A DNA stretch of 35,185 nucleotides. It comes from Brumimicrobium oceani (GTDB taxonomy: Bacteria > Bacteroidota > Bacteroidia > Flavobacteriales_D > Crocinitomicaceae). The DNA lies in contig NZ_QFRJ01000021.1 of NCBI RefSeq assembly GCF_003143775.1, positions 1 to 35,185 on the forward strand, read 5' to 3'. The position numbers and the translations under genes were made by a program. This document shows positions 15,130-24,425 of this stretch, piece by piece. Under the pieces are notes generated by a model. That model was not told the origin of the DNA. It was given only the letters and a program-made list of their open reading frames with translations, and ran no database searches. Position 1 is the stretch's first letter; each line of letters begins with the position of its first letter.

Positions 15130-17130
15130 TTACTCTCCGAACAAAGAGTCATCCACCAAATTCGGTACCGTAACTTTCAACAAGGGTTCCATTTCCATGG
15201 CACGTTTTATTGCAAAAGTTGCGCCTTCGTTTCTGGCCCAGTTTCTTCTTGCGATTCCGTTGTTTACATCCCAATGCAACATTGATTTTAATCTTCTGTC
15301 TGCATCTGCTGTTCCATCAAGTAACATTCCGAAACCACCGTTAATGACTTCTCCCCAACCTACTCCACCACCATTGTGAATAGAAACCCAAGTTGCACCT
15401 CGGAAAGAATCCCCGATTACGTTTTGAATCGCCATGTCGGCAGTGAATTTTGAACCGTCGTATATGTTTGAAGTCTCTCTGTACGGTGAATCAGTTCCTG
15501 AAACATCGTGGTGATCTCTTCCCAAAATAACTGGTCCAATTTCTCCTTTCTCTATGGCTTTATTGAATGCTTCAGCGATTTTCATTCTTCCCAATGCATC
15601 AGCGTATAAGATTCTCGCTTGTGATCCCACAACCAATTTATTTTCTTGTGCGCCTTTAATCCATTGAATATTATCTGCCATTTGTTGCTGAATTTCAGCT
15701 GGACTGTCTTTCTGTAATTCTTCTAAAACTTGACATGCAATTTCGTCTGTTTTCAATAAATCTGCTGGGTCGTTAGATGCACAAACCCATCTGAAAGGTC
15801 CGAAACCATAATCAAAACACATAGGCCCCATGATGTCTTGAACATAAGATGGATATTTGAAATCAATTCCGTTTTCTGCCATGATATCTGCTCCAGCTCG
15901 TGACGCTTCTAATAAAAAGGCGTTTCCGTAATCAAAGAAATAAGTTCCATTTGCTGTGTGATTATTTACAGCATTCGCATGACGAACAAGTGTTTTTTGA
16001 ACTTCTTTTTTGAATTGCTCTGGGTTTTCTGCCATCATTTTGTTGGACTCTTCCAAAGAGAAACCAACTGGATAATATCCTCCAGCCCATGGATTATGCA
16101 ATGAAGTTTGGTCAGACCCTAAGTCAACTTTCACGTTTTCTTTATCAAATCTCTCCCAAACATCAACGATATTTCCTTGGTAAGCAATAGAAATGACTTC
16201 CTTGTTTGCTTTTGCAACTTTTACTCGGGTAACCAATTCATCTAAATCTGAAATTACCTCATCTACCCAACCTTGAGAATGGCGTGTATGCGTTGCTTTT
16301 TCGTTGATTTCGGCGCAAACGGTAATACAACCTGCAATATTCCCTGCTTTTGGTTGTGCTCCTGACATTCCGCCTAATCCTGATGTAAGGAATAATTTTC
16401 CTGTCAGATCCTCTCCATTTTCGGAAATTTTTCTTCCAGCATTCAATACGGTGATTGTTGTTCCATGCACAATTCCTTGCGGTCCTATGTACATAAAAGA
16501 ACCCGCGGTCATTTGTCCGTATTGCGTTACGCCAAGTGCGTTAAACTTCTCCCAATCATCTTGCTTAGAATAATTTGGAATCATCATTCCGTTGGTAACC
16601 ACAACTCTTGGTGCGTCTTTATGTGATGGAAAAAGCCCCATTGGGTGACCAGAATACATTGCTAAAGTCTGCTCCTCCGTCATTTCAGACAAATATTTCA
16701 TTGTTAAACGATATTGTGCCCAGTTTTGGAATACTGCTCCGTTTCCTCCGTAAGTAATTAACTCATGTGGATGTTGAGCTACTGCGTAATCCAAGTTGTT
16801 ATGGATCATCAACATGATTGCTTTTGCTTGGTCACATTTCCCCGGATATTCTTTGATATCTCTAGCGTGTAGTTTATAATCTGGTCGGTAGCGGTGCATG
16901 TAAATACGTCCATAAGTCGCTAATTCCTCCTTAAACTCTGGCAGCAATTCTGCGTGTTGCTCAGAAGGAAAATAACGCAAAGCATTTTTCAACGCTAGCT
17001 TTTCTTCCTCTTTACTCAGAATTTGCTTTCTTTTTGGTGCATGATTAACAGATGAATCATACGGTTTAGCAGGTGGAATTACTGATGGAATTCCTTCCTG
17101 AATGTCTTTTTGAATATCTTCTAAAACCAT
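15130..17130 (-). CDS. hutU: Urocanate hydratase (histidine degradation)
   Basis: 666 residues, the length of the longer eukaryote-like urocanases rather than the ~555-aa Pseudomonas form. It converts urocanate to imidazolonepropionate, the second step of histidine catabolism, using tightly bound NAD+. Recognisable family segments are ITYGGNGAVFQNWAQYRL, MYSGHPMGLFPSH, TAGSFMYIGPQGIVHGTT, LGGMSGAQPKAGNIAG, DQTSLHNPWAGGYYPVG and FGPFRWVCASNDPADL (Cys450, the active-site-region cysteine), with HNGGGVGWGEVINGG near the C-terminus. Cytoplasmic. No other hut gene is in the window, so the pathway is scattered here. The gene lies 149 bp after valS on the same strand. Confidence 0.97.
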   Translation of the reverse strand: MVLEDIQKDIQEGIPSVIPPAKPYDSSVNHAPKRKQILSKEEEKLALKNALRYFPSEQHAELLPEFKEELATYGRIYMHRYRPDYKLHARDIKEYPGKCDQAKAIMLMIHNNLDYAVAQHPHELITYGGNGAVFQNWAQYRLTMKYLSEMTEEQTLAMYSGHPMGLFPSHKDAPRVVVTNGMMIPNYSKQDDWEKFNALGVTQYGQMTAGSFMYIGPQGIVHGTTITVLNAGRKISENGEDLTGKLFLTSGLGGMSGAQPKAGNIAGCITVCAEINEKATHTRHSQGWVDEVISDLDELVTRVKVAKANKEVISIAYQGNIVDVWERFDKENVKVDLGSDQTSLHNPWAGGYYPVGFSLEESNKMMAENPEQFKKEVQKTLVRHANAVNNHTANGTYFFDYGNAFLLEASRAGADIMAENGIDFKYPSYVQDIMGPMCFDYGFGPFRWVCASNDPADLLKTDEIACQVLEELQKDSPAEIQQQMADNIQWIKGAQENKLVVGSQARILYADALGRMKIAEAFNKAIEKGEIGPVILGRDHHDVSGTDSPYRETSNIYDGSKFTADMAIQNVIGDSFRGATWVSIHNGGGVGWGEVINGGFGMLLDGTADADRRLKSMLHWDVNNGIARRNWARNEGATFAIKRAMEMEPLLKVTVPNLVDDSLFGE

Positions 17131-17195
17131 GTTTTATTGTTTTTAATTTTATTTAATATCACCCCTTCAAGGTTAGTTTGACTTTTGCTATTTTA

Positions 17196-17219
17196 AGCCA
17201 AGGATTTACATCCTTAGCT
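17196..17219 (-). terminator. Stem-loop between valS and hutU
   Basis: Arms AGCCAAGGAT (17196-17205) and ATCCTTAGCT (17210-17219) pair with one mismatch around TTAC, flanked by AT-rich tracts that extend the pairing. It lies 60 bp after the valS stop and 66 bp before hutU. It may act as an attenuating terminator for valS, though the T-tract is interrupted. The flanks contain CCCTTCA motifs on both sides (17163 and 17232), so a dispersed repeat is the alternative. Confidence 0.45.
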
Positions 17220-17279
17220 AAAATATATCATCCCTTCAGGATTTCAATTCCAAAAAAATATTGTTTTGGAGAATCTCTC

Positions 17280-19904
17280 CTACCCCAAATTTTTCATTTT
17301 CTCTTCAAGGATATTAATCTTTTCTTGGGCATCAGCTAACTTTTTCTTTTCGATTGCTACAACTGCTTCTGGTGCATTATTCACGAATCTTTCGTTCCCC
17401 AATTTCTTTTGAACAGATTTCATAAATCCTTTCGTGTATTCTAATTCTTCTTTCACTTTCGCAATTTCTGCTTCAACATCTACTGTATCTCCAAATGGAA
17501 TATAGAATGAAGTGTTTTTAACGATAAATGAAAATGCGTTTGCCATTTTTTCATCTATATAAGAAAGTGCTGAAACATTTGCCATTTTAACAAGAACAGG
17601 GTCCATTTGTTCTGGGTGATTGCTACTTTTTACAATTCCTAATTCAATTTCAATCTTATTGGCAATGTTGTTTTGCTTACGAATATTACGAATGTTAGAA
17701 ATAACCTCTGATGTCGTTTTAAAGTTGTTCAATAAGGTTTCGTCTACTTTTCCTGCTTCTGGCCAAGTTGCCACAATGATGTCTTCTCCTTCTTTTCTAT
17801 CCCCTAACAAATGCCAAATTTCTTCAGAAATAAATGGCGTGAATGGGTGAATAATTTTCATCAATTTCTCGAAGAAAGCAATTGTCTGTGCTTTTGTTTT
17901 GGCATCAATTGGTTGTTGATATGCTGGTTTAATCATTTCCAAATACCAAGAACAGAAATCGTCCCAAACCAATTTGTAAGATGCCATTAAAGCATCAGAA
18001 ATTCTAAATTTCTCGAATTGATCGTTGATGTGAATTAAGGTTTCATTGAGTTTACTTTCGAACCAATCCACTGCAATTGCAGAAGATTTTGGTTGTTCGA
18101 TTTCTGCAACTTCCCAAGAACTTACCAAGCGGAATGCATTCCAAATTTTATTGGTGAAGTTTCTTCCCTGCTCACACTGACTTGTATCGAATGGCAAATC
18201 ATTTCCTGCTGGCGATGAAACCAACATTCCAATCCTTACCCCATCTGCTCCGAAATCTTCAATTAGTTTAATTGGGTCTGGTGAATTCCCCAATGATTTA
18301 GACATTTTACGGCCTAATTTATCACGAACAATTCCAGTATAATAAACGTTTTTGAATGGTTTTTCGTCCATCCATTCGTATCCAGCAATAATCATTCTTG
18401 CCACCCAGAAGAACATAATTTCTGGAGCAGTTACGATATCATTTGTTGGATAATAGTATTTAATTTCTTCGTTGTTTGGGTTTGTTAATCCATCAAAAAC
18501 AGAAATTGGCCACAACCAGCTAGAGAACCAAGTATCCAAAACATCTTCGTCTTGTTTTAATTCTACTTCTGTAATTACTCTTCCTGCTTTTTCATTGGCT
18601 AATTTCAAGGCTTCTTCTTGCGTTTTAGCCACTACAAAATCGTTTTCGTCTTCTCCAAAATACCACGCTGGAATTCTGTGTCCCCACCACAATTGTCTAG
18701 AAATACACCAATCTTTGATGTTTTCCATCCAGTGACGGTAGGTATTTTTCATGTTGTCTGGATAGAATTTAATGTCTCCATTCATAACATGTTCCAATGC
18801 TGGTTCAGAAATATTTTTCATATCCACAAACCACTGCAAAGAAAGACGCGGTTCAATTACAGCATCCGTTCTTTCAGAAAAACCAAGTTTATTGATGTGG
18901 TCTTCCACTTTCACCATGAAATCTTTCTCTTCTAATTCCTTGGCAATTGCTTTTCTGGCTTCAAAACGATCCATTCCTTCATAATGCAATCCTTTTTCGT
19001 TCAACGTTCCATCAGAATTTAGAATATCGATTACTTCCAAGTTGTGACGTTCACCCATTTCGTGGTCATTCACATCATGCGCTGGCGTAATTTTCAAACA
19101 TCCTGTTCCAAACTCCATATCTACATAATCGTCTTGGATAATTGGAATAGCACGATTTGAAATAGGAACAATTGCTTTTTTTCCCACTAAATTTACATAA
19201 CGAACATCGTTTGGGTTCACACAAATTGCGGTATCTCCCAAAATTGTTTCAGGACGCGTTGTGGCGATGGTCAACCATTCATCCGTTCCTTCAATTTGGT
19301 AACGAACGTTGTACAATTTAGAATTCACTTCTTTGTGAATTACCTCTTCATCAGAAAGCGCCGTTTTTGCAGACGGATCCCAGTTCACCATTCTTACACC
19401 GCGGTAAATCTTTCCTTTTTTATATAAATCAATGAAAATATCCTCCACAGATTCAGCATAACTTTCATCCATTGTGAAAGAAGTACGCTCCCAATCACAA
19501 GAAGCTCCTAACTTCTTCAGTTGATCAAGAATAATTCCTCCGTGCTTTTCCTTCCATTCCCAAGCGTGTTCCATGAATTCATCACGGGTTAAGTCGGATT
19601 TTTTAATTCCCTCTCCACGCAATTTATTCACCACTTTTGCCTCAGTTGCAATAGAAGCATGGTCTGTTCCAGGAACCCAACAAGCGTTTTTTCCTTGCAT
19701 ACGTGCACGACGAATCAAAACATCTTGAATGGTATTGTTTAGCATGTGTCCCATGTGTAAAACTCCCGTCACGTTTGGCGGCGGAATTACAATGGTATAA
19801 GGTTCTCTATCATCTGGTTCACTGTGGAAGTAATTTTTCTCCATCCAGTGTTTGTACCATTTCTCTTCAGACTTTTGTGACTCGTATGTTTTTGGAATTT
19901 CCAT
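17280..19904 (-). CDS. valS: Valyl-tRNA synthetase
   Basis: 874 residues from the ATG at 19904 (MEIPKTYESQKSEEKWYKHW). The open frame runs 66 codons further upstream, but that part is non-coding repeat and promoter sequence. Class I synthetase charging tRNA-Val. The HIGH motif is HMGH at 50-53 (PPPNVTGVLHMGHM) and the KMSKS motif is at 533-537 (GRKMSKSLGNSPDP). Between them is the CP1 editing domain that hydrolyses Thr-tRNA-Val (TIATTRPETILGDTAICVNP, GTGCLKITPAHDVNDHEMG). The anticodon-binding domain follows, and the last ~65 residues form the ValRS coiled-coil arm (VEAEIAKVKEELEYTKGFMK). A promoter is at 19925-19932. Confidence 0.97.
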   Translation of the reverse strand: MEIPKTYESQKSEEKWYKHWMEKNYFHSEPDDREPYTIVIPPPNVTGVLHMGHMLNNTIQDVLIRRARMQGKNACWVPGTDHASIATEAKVVNKLRGEGIKKSDLTRDEFMEHAWEWKEKHGGIILDQLKKLGASCDWERTSFTMDESYAESVEDIFIDLYKKGKIYRGVRMVNWDPSAKTALSDEEVIHKEVNSKLYNVRYQIEGTDEWLTIATTRPETILGDTAICVNPNDVRYVNLVGKKAIVPISNRAIPIIQDDYVDMEFGTGCLKITPAHDVNDHEMGERHNLEVIDILNSDGTLNEKGLHYEGMDRFEARKAIAKELEEKDFMVKVEDHINKLGFSERTDAVIEPRLSLQWFVDMKNISEPALEHVMNGDIKFYPDNMKNTYRHWMENIKDWCISRQLWWGHRIPAWYFGEDENDFVVAKTQEEALKLANEKAGRVITEVELKQDEDVLDTWFSSWLWPISVFDGLTNPNNEEIKYYYPTNDIVTAPEIMFFWVARMIIAGYEWMDEKPFKNVYYTGIVRDKLGRKMSKSLGNSPDPIKLIEDFGADGVRIGMLVSSPAGNDLPFDTSQCEQGRNFTNKIWNAFRLVSSWEVAEIEQPKSSAIAVDWFESKLNETLIHINDQFEKFRISDALMASYKLVWDDFCSWYLEMIKPAYQQPIDAKTKAQTIAFFEKLMKIIHPFTPFISEEIWHLLGDRKEGEDIIVATWPEAGKVDETLLNNFKTTSEVISNIRNIRKQNNIANKIEIELGIVKSSNHPEQMDPVLVKMANVSALSYIDEKMANAFSFIVKNTSFYIPFGDTVDVEAEIAKVKEELEYTKGFMKSVQKKLGNERFVNNAPEAVVAIEKKKLADAQEKINILEEKMKNLG

Positions 19905-19924
19905 GCTTAATTTCTTGTTTGATA

Positions 19925-19954
19925 CAAAGATAATTAAACAGTGATAAATGTTAA
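19925..19954 (-). promoter_or_regulatory. Promoter of valS
   Basis: On the minus strand TATCTTTG (19925-19932) is an exact match to the Bacteroidota -7 consensus TAnnTTTG. A TTA at 19952-19954, 19 bp upstream, is one base from the TTG -33 element. The box ends 20 bp before the ATG. Confidence 0.6.
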
Positions 19955-20042
19955 GGTAAACGCTTGAATAAATGTTTTGGAAGGGTAATTTGAAATTACG
20001 AATTTCGGAATGTGAGATTGGATAGGTTTGTGGCGCAAGGTT

Positions 20043-20124
20043 GGGATGACGGAACGCGGATGACGCGGATGCTTTGGGCTTACGCAGCAGAACTACAAGC
20101 AACGCGGATTAAAGGCGGATTTTT
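20043..20124. repeat. Dispersed GCGGAT-rich repeat, copy B
   Basis: About 82 bp homologous to 13988-14066 (same order of GATGACGGAACGCGGATGAC, CGGATGCT, CTACAAGCAACGCGGATT and GCGGATTTT), in the same orientation. It lies upstream of the valS promoter as copy A lies upstream of the peptidase promoter. Similarity seems to extend about 15 bp further left (GGTTTG...GGGATGACGG in both). Confidence 0.85.
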
Positions 20125-20178
20125 AATGTTTTGAGTTAAAATAAGGATGGATAAAAGGCAATCTTCTCAGATTTATCC

Positions 20179-20239
20179 AATTGGTCAGTCAGTGTCTGAC
20201 CAATTCATTTTATCAATTAGTCAACAGCTTGTTGACCAA
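20179..20239. repeat. Two consecutive hairpins sharing a TTGGTCA stem
   Basis: Hairpin 1: AATTGGTCAG (20179-20188) pairs perfectly with 20196-20205 around 7 nt. Hairpin 2: TTAGTCAAC (20217-20225) pairs with GTTGACCAA (20231-20239) with one mismatch around 5 nt. The stems resemble each other, so they may be a duplicated unit. They lie 25 bp beyond the stop of the propeller gene at 20264 and may protect or terminate its mRNA, but no T-tract follows. Confidence 0.6.
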
Positions 20240-20263
20240 ATACAAAGGCCTTCTTTAATCAAC

Positions 20264-22402
20264 TCAATTCCTAATCACTTTCCCTTTTTCAACAATTCTA
20301 TTATCATTGACAACATTATAAAAATACATTCCTTTTTCATTCAACATTGGCGTTATTTGAGTACTCATTTTATCTAGTTCAAAAGTCCCAACCTTTCTTC
20401 CGCTAATATCATAGAACACTAATGAAGAACCAATAAGACGGTTTTCAATATCGATATTTAATTTATCGTTGAACGGAACTGGGTAAACGTTAATTTCGTA
20501 ATCGTTCGGTTTTAGGGTGTTTTTATAGACACTTAGGTTTACACCGTTAGGATTGTAAACAGCTAATCCTCCGCCACCTGTCCCCATCCAAACGTTTCCT
20601 AAATCATCAAATTCGAAGTCATAAACAACATCATGTGGAAGTCCAGAGTTTTCAGGTGTCATTATCGACCAATTCCCACCATCCAAAAGCACAACGCCAG
20701 AACCTGTTCCAATCCAAATATTGTTTTGGTTATCAACTCCCAAAGACGAAATAAAGTTGGTTGGTAAAATTGAATTTGATGGATTGTAAGTCGTCCAATT
20801 TGTCCCATCAAACATTGTAACACCGTAATGACGTGTCCCAATCCATAAATCACCTTGATGATCAAATTCTAAATTGGAGATATGCTCTAAAGGAACGCCT
20901 GTATTGGCAGTAGTATATTCAACCCAATTTGTACCATCAAACTTTATTAAACCACCAATTTCAGTTCCTAGCCATATATTATTAGAATTATCTACAGCAA
21001 TATCATTTACAGTGGTATGAGGCAACATGGAATTTGTGGTGTCATAAACTACCCAAATGAGTCCATCATATTTCGCCAACCATCCTAAAGATGAAAACCA
21101 CATATTTCCTAATGAATCTAGGGTTGCGACGGAAACATGATTTTCAGGGAGATCAGAATTTGTGGCATTATAAATTGTTGTGTTTCCGTTTTTAAAACTC
21201 CCAATTCCGCCATACAATCCTAACCATATAGTTATATCATTTTGGACATTCAACCATTTAATACCGGTACTTTGTGGATATGCTTCCCAATTATTATCCT
21301 TCAAGGACAGCAGTTGTTTGTCCCCTCCTGAATCTCCAATCCATAATTTCCCATTTCCACCCAAATCAATATCATCCATATAATTCCCTTTTAAAGGAGA
21401 ATTTGAAATATCATGATAAATGGTTGTTGAATCATTAAATTGAATAATCTGTGAGTCAGACCAAGCTCCATCAAGCATCCATTTATCTCCATTGGAAGTA
21501 ATTTGCAAATCCCCATTTAAAAAAGAGGGTAAACTTGAATTTGTTGAATTATATTCAATCCAGTTAGTTCCATTAAACTTGATTAGACCGCTTTCTAAAC
21601 CTGAGTCTTCTCTCCATAAACTCCATATTTCATCATTATATATCTCTAATTGCTTAATCTTACCTTTAGGGAGAGCAGAGTTGTATATCGTATAATTTAC
21701 CCAAGTTTGTCCATCAAATTTAGAGATTCCGAGATAAGAGGACAGCCAAATCACATCGTTTTCATCAATAGCTATATCCGAAATATAATTATCGATTATC
21801 TGAGAATTATTAATGAGAAAAAACGTTGCTGTTGTGCCATCAAATTTTATTAATCCAAGACCTTCTGGTGTCATCCAGACATCTCCATTGCTGTCAAAAA
21901 CAAAATCGCCTAAAACACCTGGTAAGGCTGGCTGTCCTGAACTGTAGGTGTTATAAACTGTCCAATTGAATCCATCAAACTTTATTAGATTTTTTAAATC
22001 AGAAGTAACCATCCAAACTTCGCCATTTACATTTTCTCTAACATAAGCAAAATTAGAATCTGGAATAGCAGAATTTGTTCGGGTGTAACTTGTCCATTGC
22101 GTACCATCATATTTTGAGATACCTTTATCTTCAATACTAAACCATAAATTTCCATTTTCTGCGCTGCTCACTCCTGTTAAGTTAACACCAGGCAAGTCAG
22201 TATTGAAGCTTAAATAATGTTTCACTACAGCCGTAGTTTGATCTATTGCAACCCCACCTCCTTCTGTGGCCAACAATAATTTATTACCAGCGGCAGCCAA
22301 ACCATAAATGTTATCGTTATTGGTGAAATTTGCCCAATTTTCAGTCTGAGCGTTCAACATATTAAAGGCGAATATCGAGAATATTAGAAGGTATTTTTTC
22401 AT
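20264..22402 (-). CDS. Secreted propeller-repeat protein with a T9SS sorting domain
   Basis: 712 residues. A signal peptide (MKKYLLIFSIFAFNMLNAQ) is followed by about a dozen ~45-55-aa blades of the two-component-regulator-propeller type (NIWLGTEIGGLIKFDGTNWV, DLWIGTRHYGVTMFDGTNWT, NVWMGTGGGGLAVYNPNG). The T9SS type A domain follows (INVYPVPFNDKLNIDI, FYDISGRKVGTF, EKGMYFYNVVND, KGKVIRN). The propeller is the same repeat family as the sensor of the kinase at 8130, but here it has no membrane helix or kinase and is sent to the surface. Function unknown; ligand binding or adhesion is plausible. It appears to be transcribed alone. The 89-bp upstream gap shows no convincing promoter. Confidence 0.88.
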   Translation of the reverse strand: MKKYLLIFSIFAFNMLNAQTENWANFTNNDNIYGLAAAGNKLLLATEGGGVAIDQTTAVVKHYLSFNTDLPGVNLTGVSSAENGNLWFSIEDKGISKYDGTQWTSYTRTNSAIPDSNFAYVRENVNGEVWMVTSDLKNLIKFDGFNWTVYNTYSSGQPALPGVLGDFVFDSNGDVWMTPEGLGLIKFDGTTATFFLINNSQIIDNYISDIAIDENDVIWLSSYLGISKFDGQTWVNYTIYNSALPKGKIKQLEIYNDEIWSLWREDSGLESGLIKFNGTNWIEYNSTNSSLPSFLNGDLQITSNGDKWMLDGAWSDSQIIQFNDSTTIYHDISNSPLKGNYMDDIDLGGNGKLWIGDSGGDKQLLSLKDNNWEAYPQSTGIKWLNVQNDITIWLGLYGGIGSFKNGNTTIYNATNSDLPENHVSVATLDSLGNMWFSSLGWLAKYDGLIWVVYDTTNSMLPHTTVNDIAVDNSNNIWLGTEIGGLIKFDGTNWVEYTTANTGVPLEHISNLEFDHQGDLWIGTRHYGVTMFDGTNWTTYNPSNSILPTNFISSLGVDNQNNIWIGTGSGVVLLDGGNWSIMTPENSGLPHDVVYDFEFDDLGNVWMGTGGGGLAVYNPNGVNLSVYKNTLKPNDYEINVYPVPFNDKLNIDIENRLIGSSLVFYDISGRKVGTFELDKMSTQITPMLNEKGMYFYNVVNDNRIVEKGKVIRN

Positions 22403-22491
22403 AGTGTTGATTTTTAGTTCTTATCTCCTTAACGTGAAATTAAAATTAAAGGTTGGGAAAATTCCGCATTTGACCTATCAAAAAAATAATA

Positions 22492-24030
22492 TTATAACCC
22501 TCTATACTCCATCCCCAACTGTGTAGCTTCCCAAACTGAAGTTTGCTCCAAAAACTCATCATTAAATCTTGTTCTGGTTTGTAATCTGATCGGATAATCT
22601 TCTAGATTTCCGTTGAGTATAATTCTTTTTCCAATTGGAACATAAATTTTCAAAAACACTTTTTGACCTCTCATTTTGCTCTCAATTGGGAATCCATATT
22701 TACCGGACACATTCAACACGTTGCCTTCCTGTTCTATATCAAACTTAATTTCCTCCGAATTTTCTTTGGCAGTTTTTAAAGAACCTCCATTACTTCTTTT
22801 TTCAATAGAATAATAAAATAATGAATCTGATGTTGGTAAAACTTCAATTCTAGCATAACCTAAATTGACCTCATTTTGGGTAATGGATATAAATTGATCA
22901 AAATCGTAATCCATTGAATTCGTAATCAATAAATCATCTTCAAAAATATTCACTTGCACTTCGGGAAAAACGCCTTCTACATAGGTTTTTTCATGAGATT
23001 TATAGGTTTCTTTAAAATCAAATCCAGTCCTTATTCCAAGAAAAGACAGTCCAATAATGGCAATAAACCAAATAATTAGCAGAGTTAAAACAAAGGTCCT
23101 AGACTTTGGTTTTTGATTAAAAAGCAACATTCCTCCTGCAAGAACAATGAAAATCAATGGAATTATGGATACAGTAAAAATTAACCATGCAGCTAATACA
23201 GACGAAGTGAAAATCAGACCAATGATGGAATTTATATCACCATCTATAACTTCATTGTTTAAAAAGAAAAAACTATAGTCAGCTAAAAAAAACAGTGTCA
23301 AGGAAATCAAGCCCAAGACTCCCACTAAGAAAAGTACAAAACCTATTACCCGCCCTATCGCTTTGGCAATATTTGATATGGGATTATCTTTTTTTTTAAA
23401 AGAATTTTTCACTGAGTTTGAAGCCCTCTTAAATCCTGTTTTCGCTTCATTAGTAACTGATTCTGCAAAAGCACGAAAATTATCCAAGTTTGCGGATTGA
23501 CCTTTCATTTGTAATTTTTGAGCTGTTGTTCTAGCTTCAGGAATCGCAATCCAGGCAATAATATAAATCAAAACTCCAGAACCTCCAGCAAGAACTAAGA
23601 CAATCCATAAAACACGAATTAAAACAGGATCAATATTGAAATAATGTGCCAAACCAGCAGAAACCCCTCCTAACATTCCTTCATCTGTATCTCTGTACAA
23701 ACGTTTTGAACCTTGTTCTTGATGATAATCATTATGGTGAAAAAACTCCTCATCTTCTCCGTCATAATTTTCATCAAACTGATTTGGAGACCCCATTATA
23801 ACCATCACTTCCTCAACATCGGCAAGCGTTACGACTTCCTTGTTTTTATTTAGACGCTCCTGAAACAGTTCAGCAATTCGTACCTCAATATCTGACACCA
23901 TTTCCTCTACCCCTTGCTGACTGGAGAATACACGCTTAATATCTAAAATATATTGTCTTAAAACTTGATATGCATCTTCTTCGATATGATACACCATACC
24001 TGCAAGATTTATTGTTGTTGTTTTTTTCAT
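22492..24030 (-). CDS. PspC-domain membrane protein
   Basis: 512 residues. The N-terminal ~75 residues are soluble (INLAGMVYHIEEDAYQVLRQ, EVVTLADVEEVMVIMGSPNQ). They are followed by an acidic/His-rich linker and a PspC domain at about 107-165 (RLYRDTDEGMLGGVSAGLAH, YFNIDPVLIRVLWIVLVLAG). Three or four further membrane helices (about 225-345) and a ~165-residue C-terminal domain, probably extracytoplasmic, complete it. PspC proteins take part in envelope-stress sensing; in Bacteroidota this long form is regularly paired with a PadR regulator. Its ATG overlaps the PadR stop (ATGA, 24027-24030), so the two are translationally coupled and presumably co-regulated. Confidence 0.88.
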   Translation of the reverse strand: MKKTTTINLAGMVYHIEEDAYQVLRQYILDIKRVFSSQQGVEEMVSDIEVRIAELFQERLNKNKEVVTLADVEEVMVIMGSPNQFDENYDGEDEEFFHHNDYHQEQGSKRLYRDTDEGMLGGVSAGLAHYFNIDPVLIRVLWIVLVLAGGSGVLIYIIAWIAIPEARTTAQKLQMKGQSANLDNFRAFAESVTNEAKTGFKRASNSVKNSFKKKDNPISNIAKAIGRVIGFVLFLVGVLGLISLTLFFLADYSFFFLNNEVIDGDINSIIGLIFTSSVLAAWLIFTVSIIPLIFIVLAGGMLLFNQKPKSRTFVLTLLIIWFIAIIGLSFLGIRTGFDFKETYKSHEKTYVEGVFPEVQVNIFEDDLLITNSMDYDFDQFISITQNEVNLGYARIEVLPTSDSLFYYSIEKRSNGGSLKTAKENSEEIKFDIEQEGNVLNVSGKYGFPIESKMRGQKVFLKIYVPIGKRIILNGNLEDYPIRLQTRTRFNDEFLEQTSVWEATQLGMEYRGL

Positions 24031-24359
24031 AGTGACTTATTTTCTAATTGGTTTACTGCATTACTTAATACACCCCATGTTAATTTTAACTCTGTTAAAA
24101 ACTCAACACCAGGTTTTGTTAATTCATAATACTTTCTGGGTGGTCCTGCACTGGATTCCTCCCAACGATAATCTAATAACTCTGCATTTTTTAATCGTGT
24201 CAATAAAGGATATAGCGTGCCTTCGACAACTATTAATTCAGCTTCTTTTAAATGCTCAATAATTTCTGAAGGATAACATTCTTTATTTGAGAGTATCGAC
24301 AATACACAATACTCCAAAATTCCTTTTCGCATTTGTGCTTTAGTGTTCTCTACCTTCAT
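24027..24359 (-). CDS. PadR-family transcriptional regulator
   Basis: 110 residues from the ATG at 24359 (MKVENTKAQMRKGILEYCVL). A longer TTG-initiated version (24410) is rejected because that TTG is the -33 element of the promoter. It is a winged-helix PadR domain of the short (subfamily-2-like) type: ILEYCVLSILSNKECYPSEI, then the recognition region VVEGTLYPLLTRLKNAELLD, then the wing RWEESSAGPPRKYYELTKPG and a C-terminal dimerisation helix. PadR proteins usually repress their own operon. Here the palindrome overlapping the promoter (24395-24425) is the likely operator, and the coupled PspC gene the likely target. Confidence 0.92.
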   Translation of the reverse strand: MKVENTKAQMRKGILEYCVLSILSNKECYPSEIIEHLKEAELIVVEGTLYPLLTRLKNAELLDYRWEESSAGPPRKYYELTKPGVEFLTELKLTWGVLSNAVNQLENKSL

Positions 24360-24380
24360 GTTTTTGAATAAATGTTTCTG

Positions 24381-24425
24381 CAAATATACAAACAATATAG
24401 TACTATGCAATACAAGGTACTATAT
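24381..24425 (-). promoter_or_regulatory. PadR/PspC promoter with overlapping palindromic operator
   Basis: On the minus strand TTG (24408-24410), a 19-bp spacer and TATATTTG (24381-24388) match the Bacteroidota -33/-7 consensus exactly. A perfect 9-bp inverted repeat, ATATAGTAC (24395-24403) and GTACTATAT (24417-24425), separated by 13 bp, covers the -33 region. A repressor bound there would block sigma-factor access. Autoregulation by PadR is inferred. Confidence 0.75.

Noticed and set aside
19905-20102. 66-residue N-terminal extension of valyl-tRNA synthetase
   Set aside because: It covers the promoter and dispersed repeat copy B, and ValRS proteins start at the chosen ATG.
24360-24410. 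TTG-initiated extension of the PadR protein
   Set aside because: The TTG is the -33 element of an exact consensus promoter.
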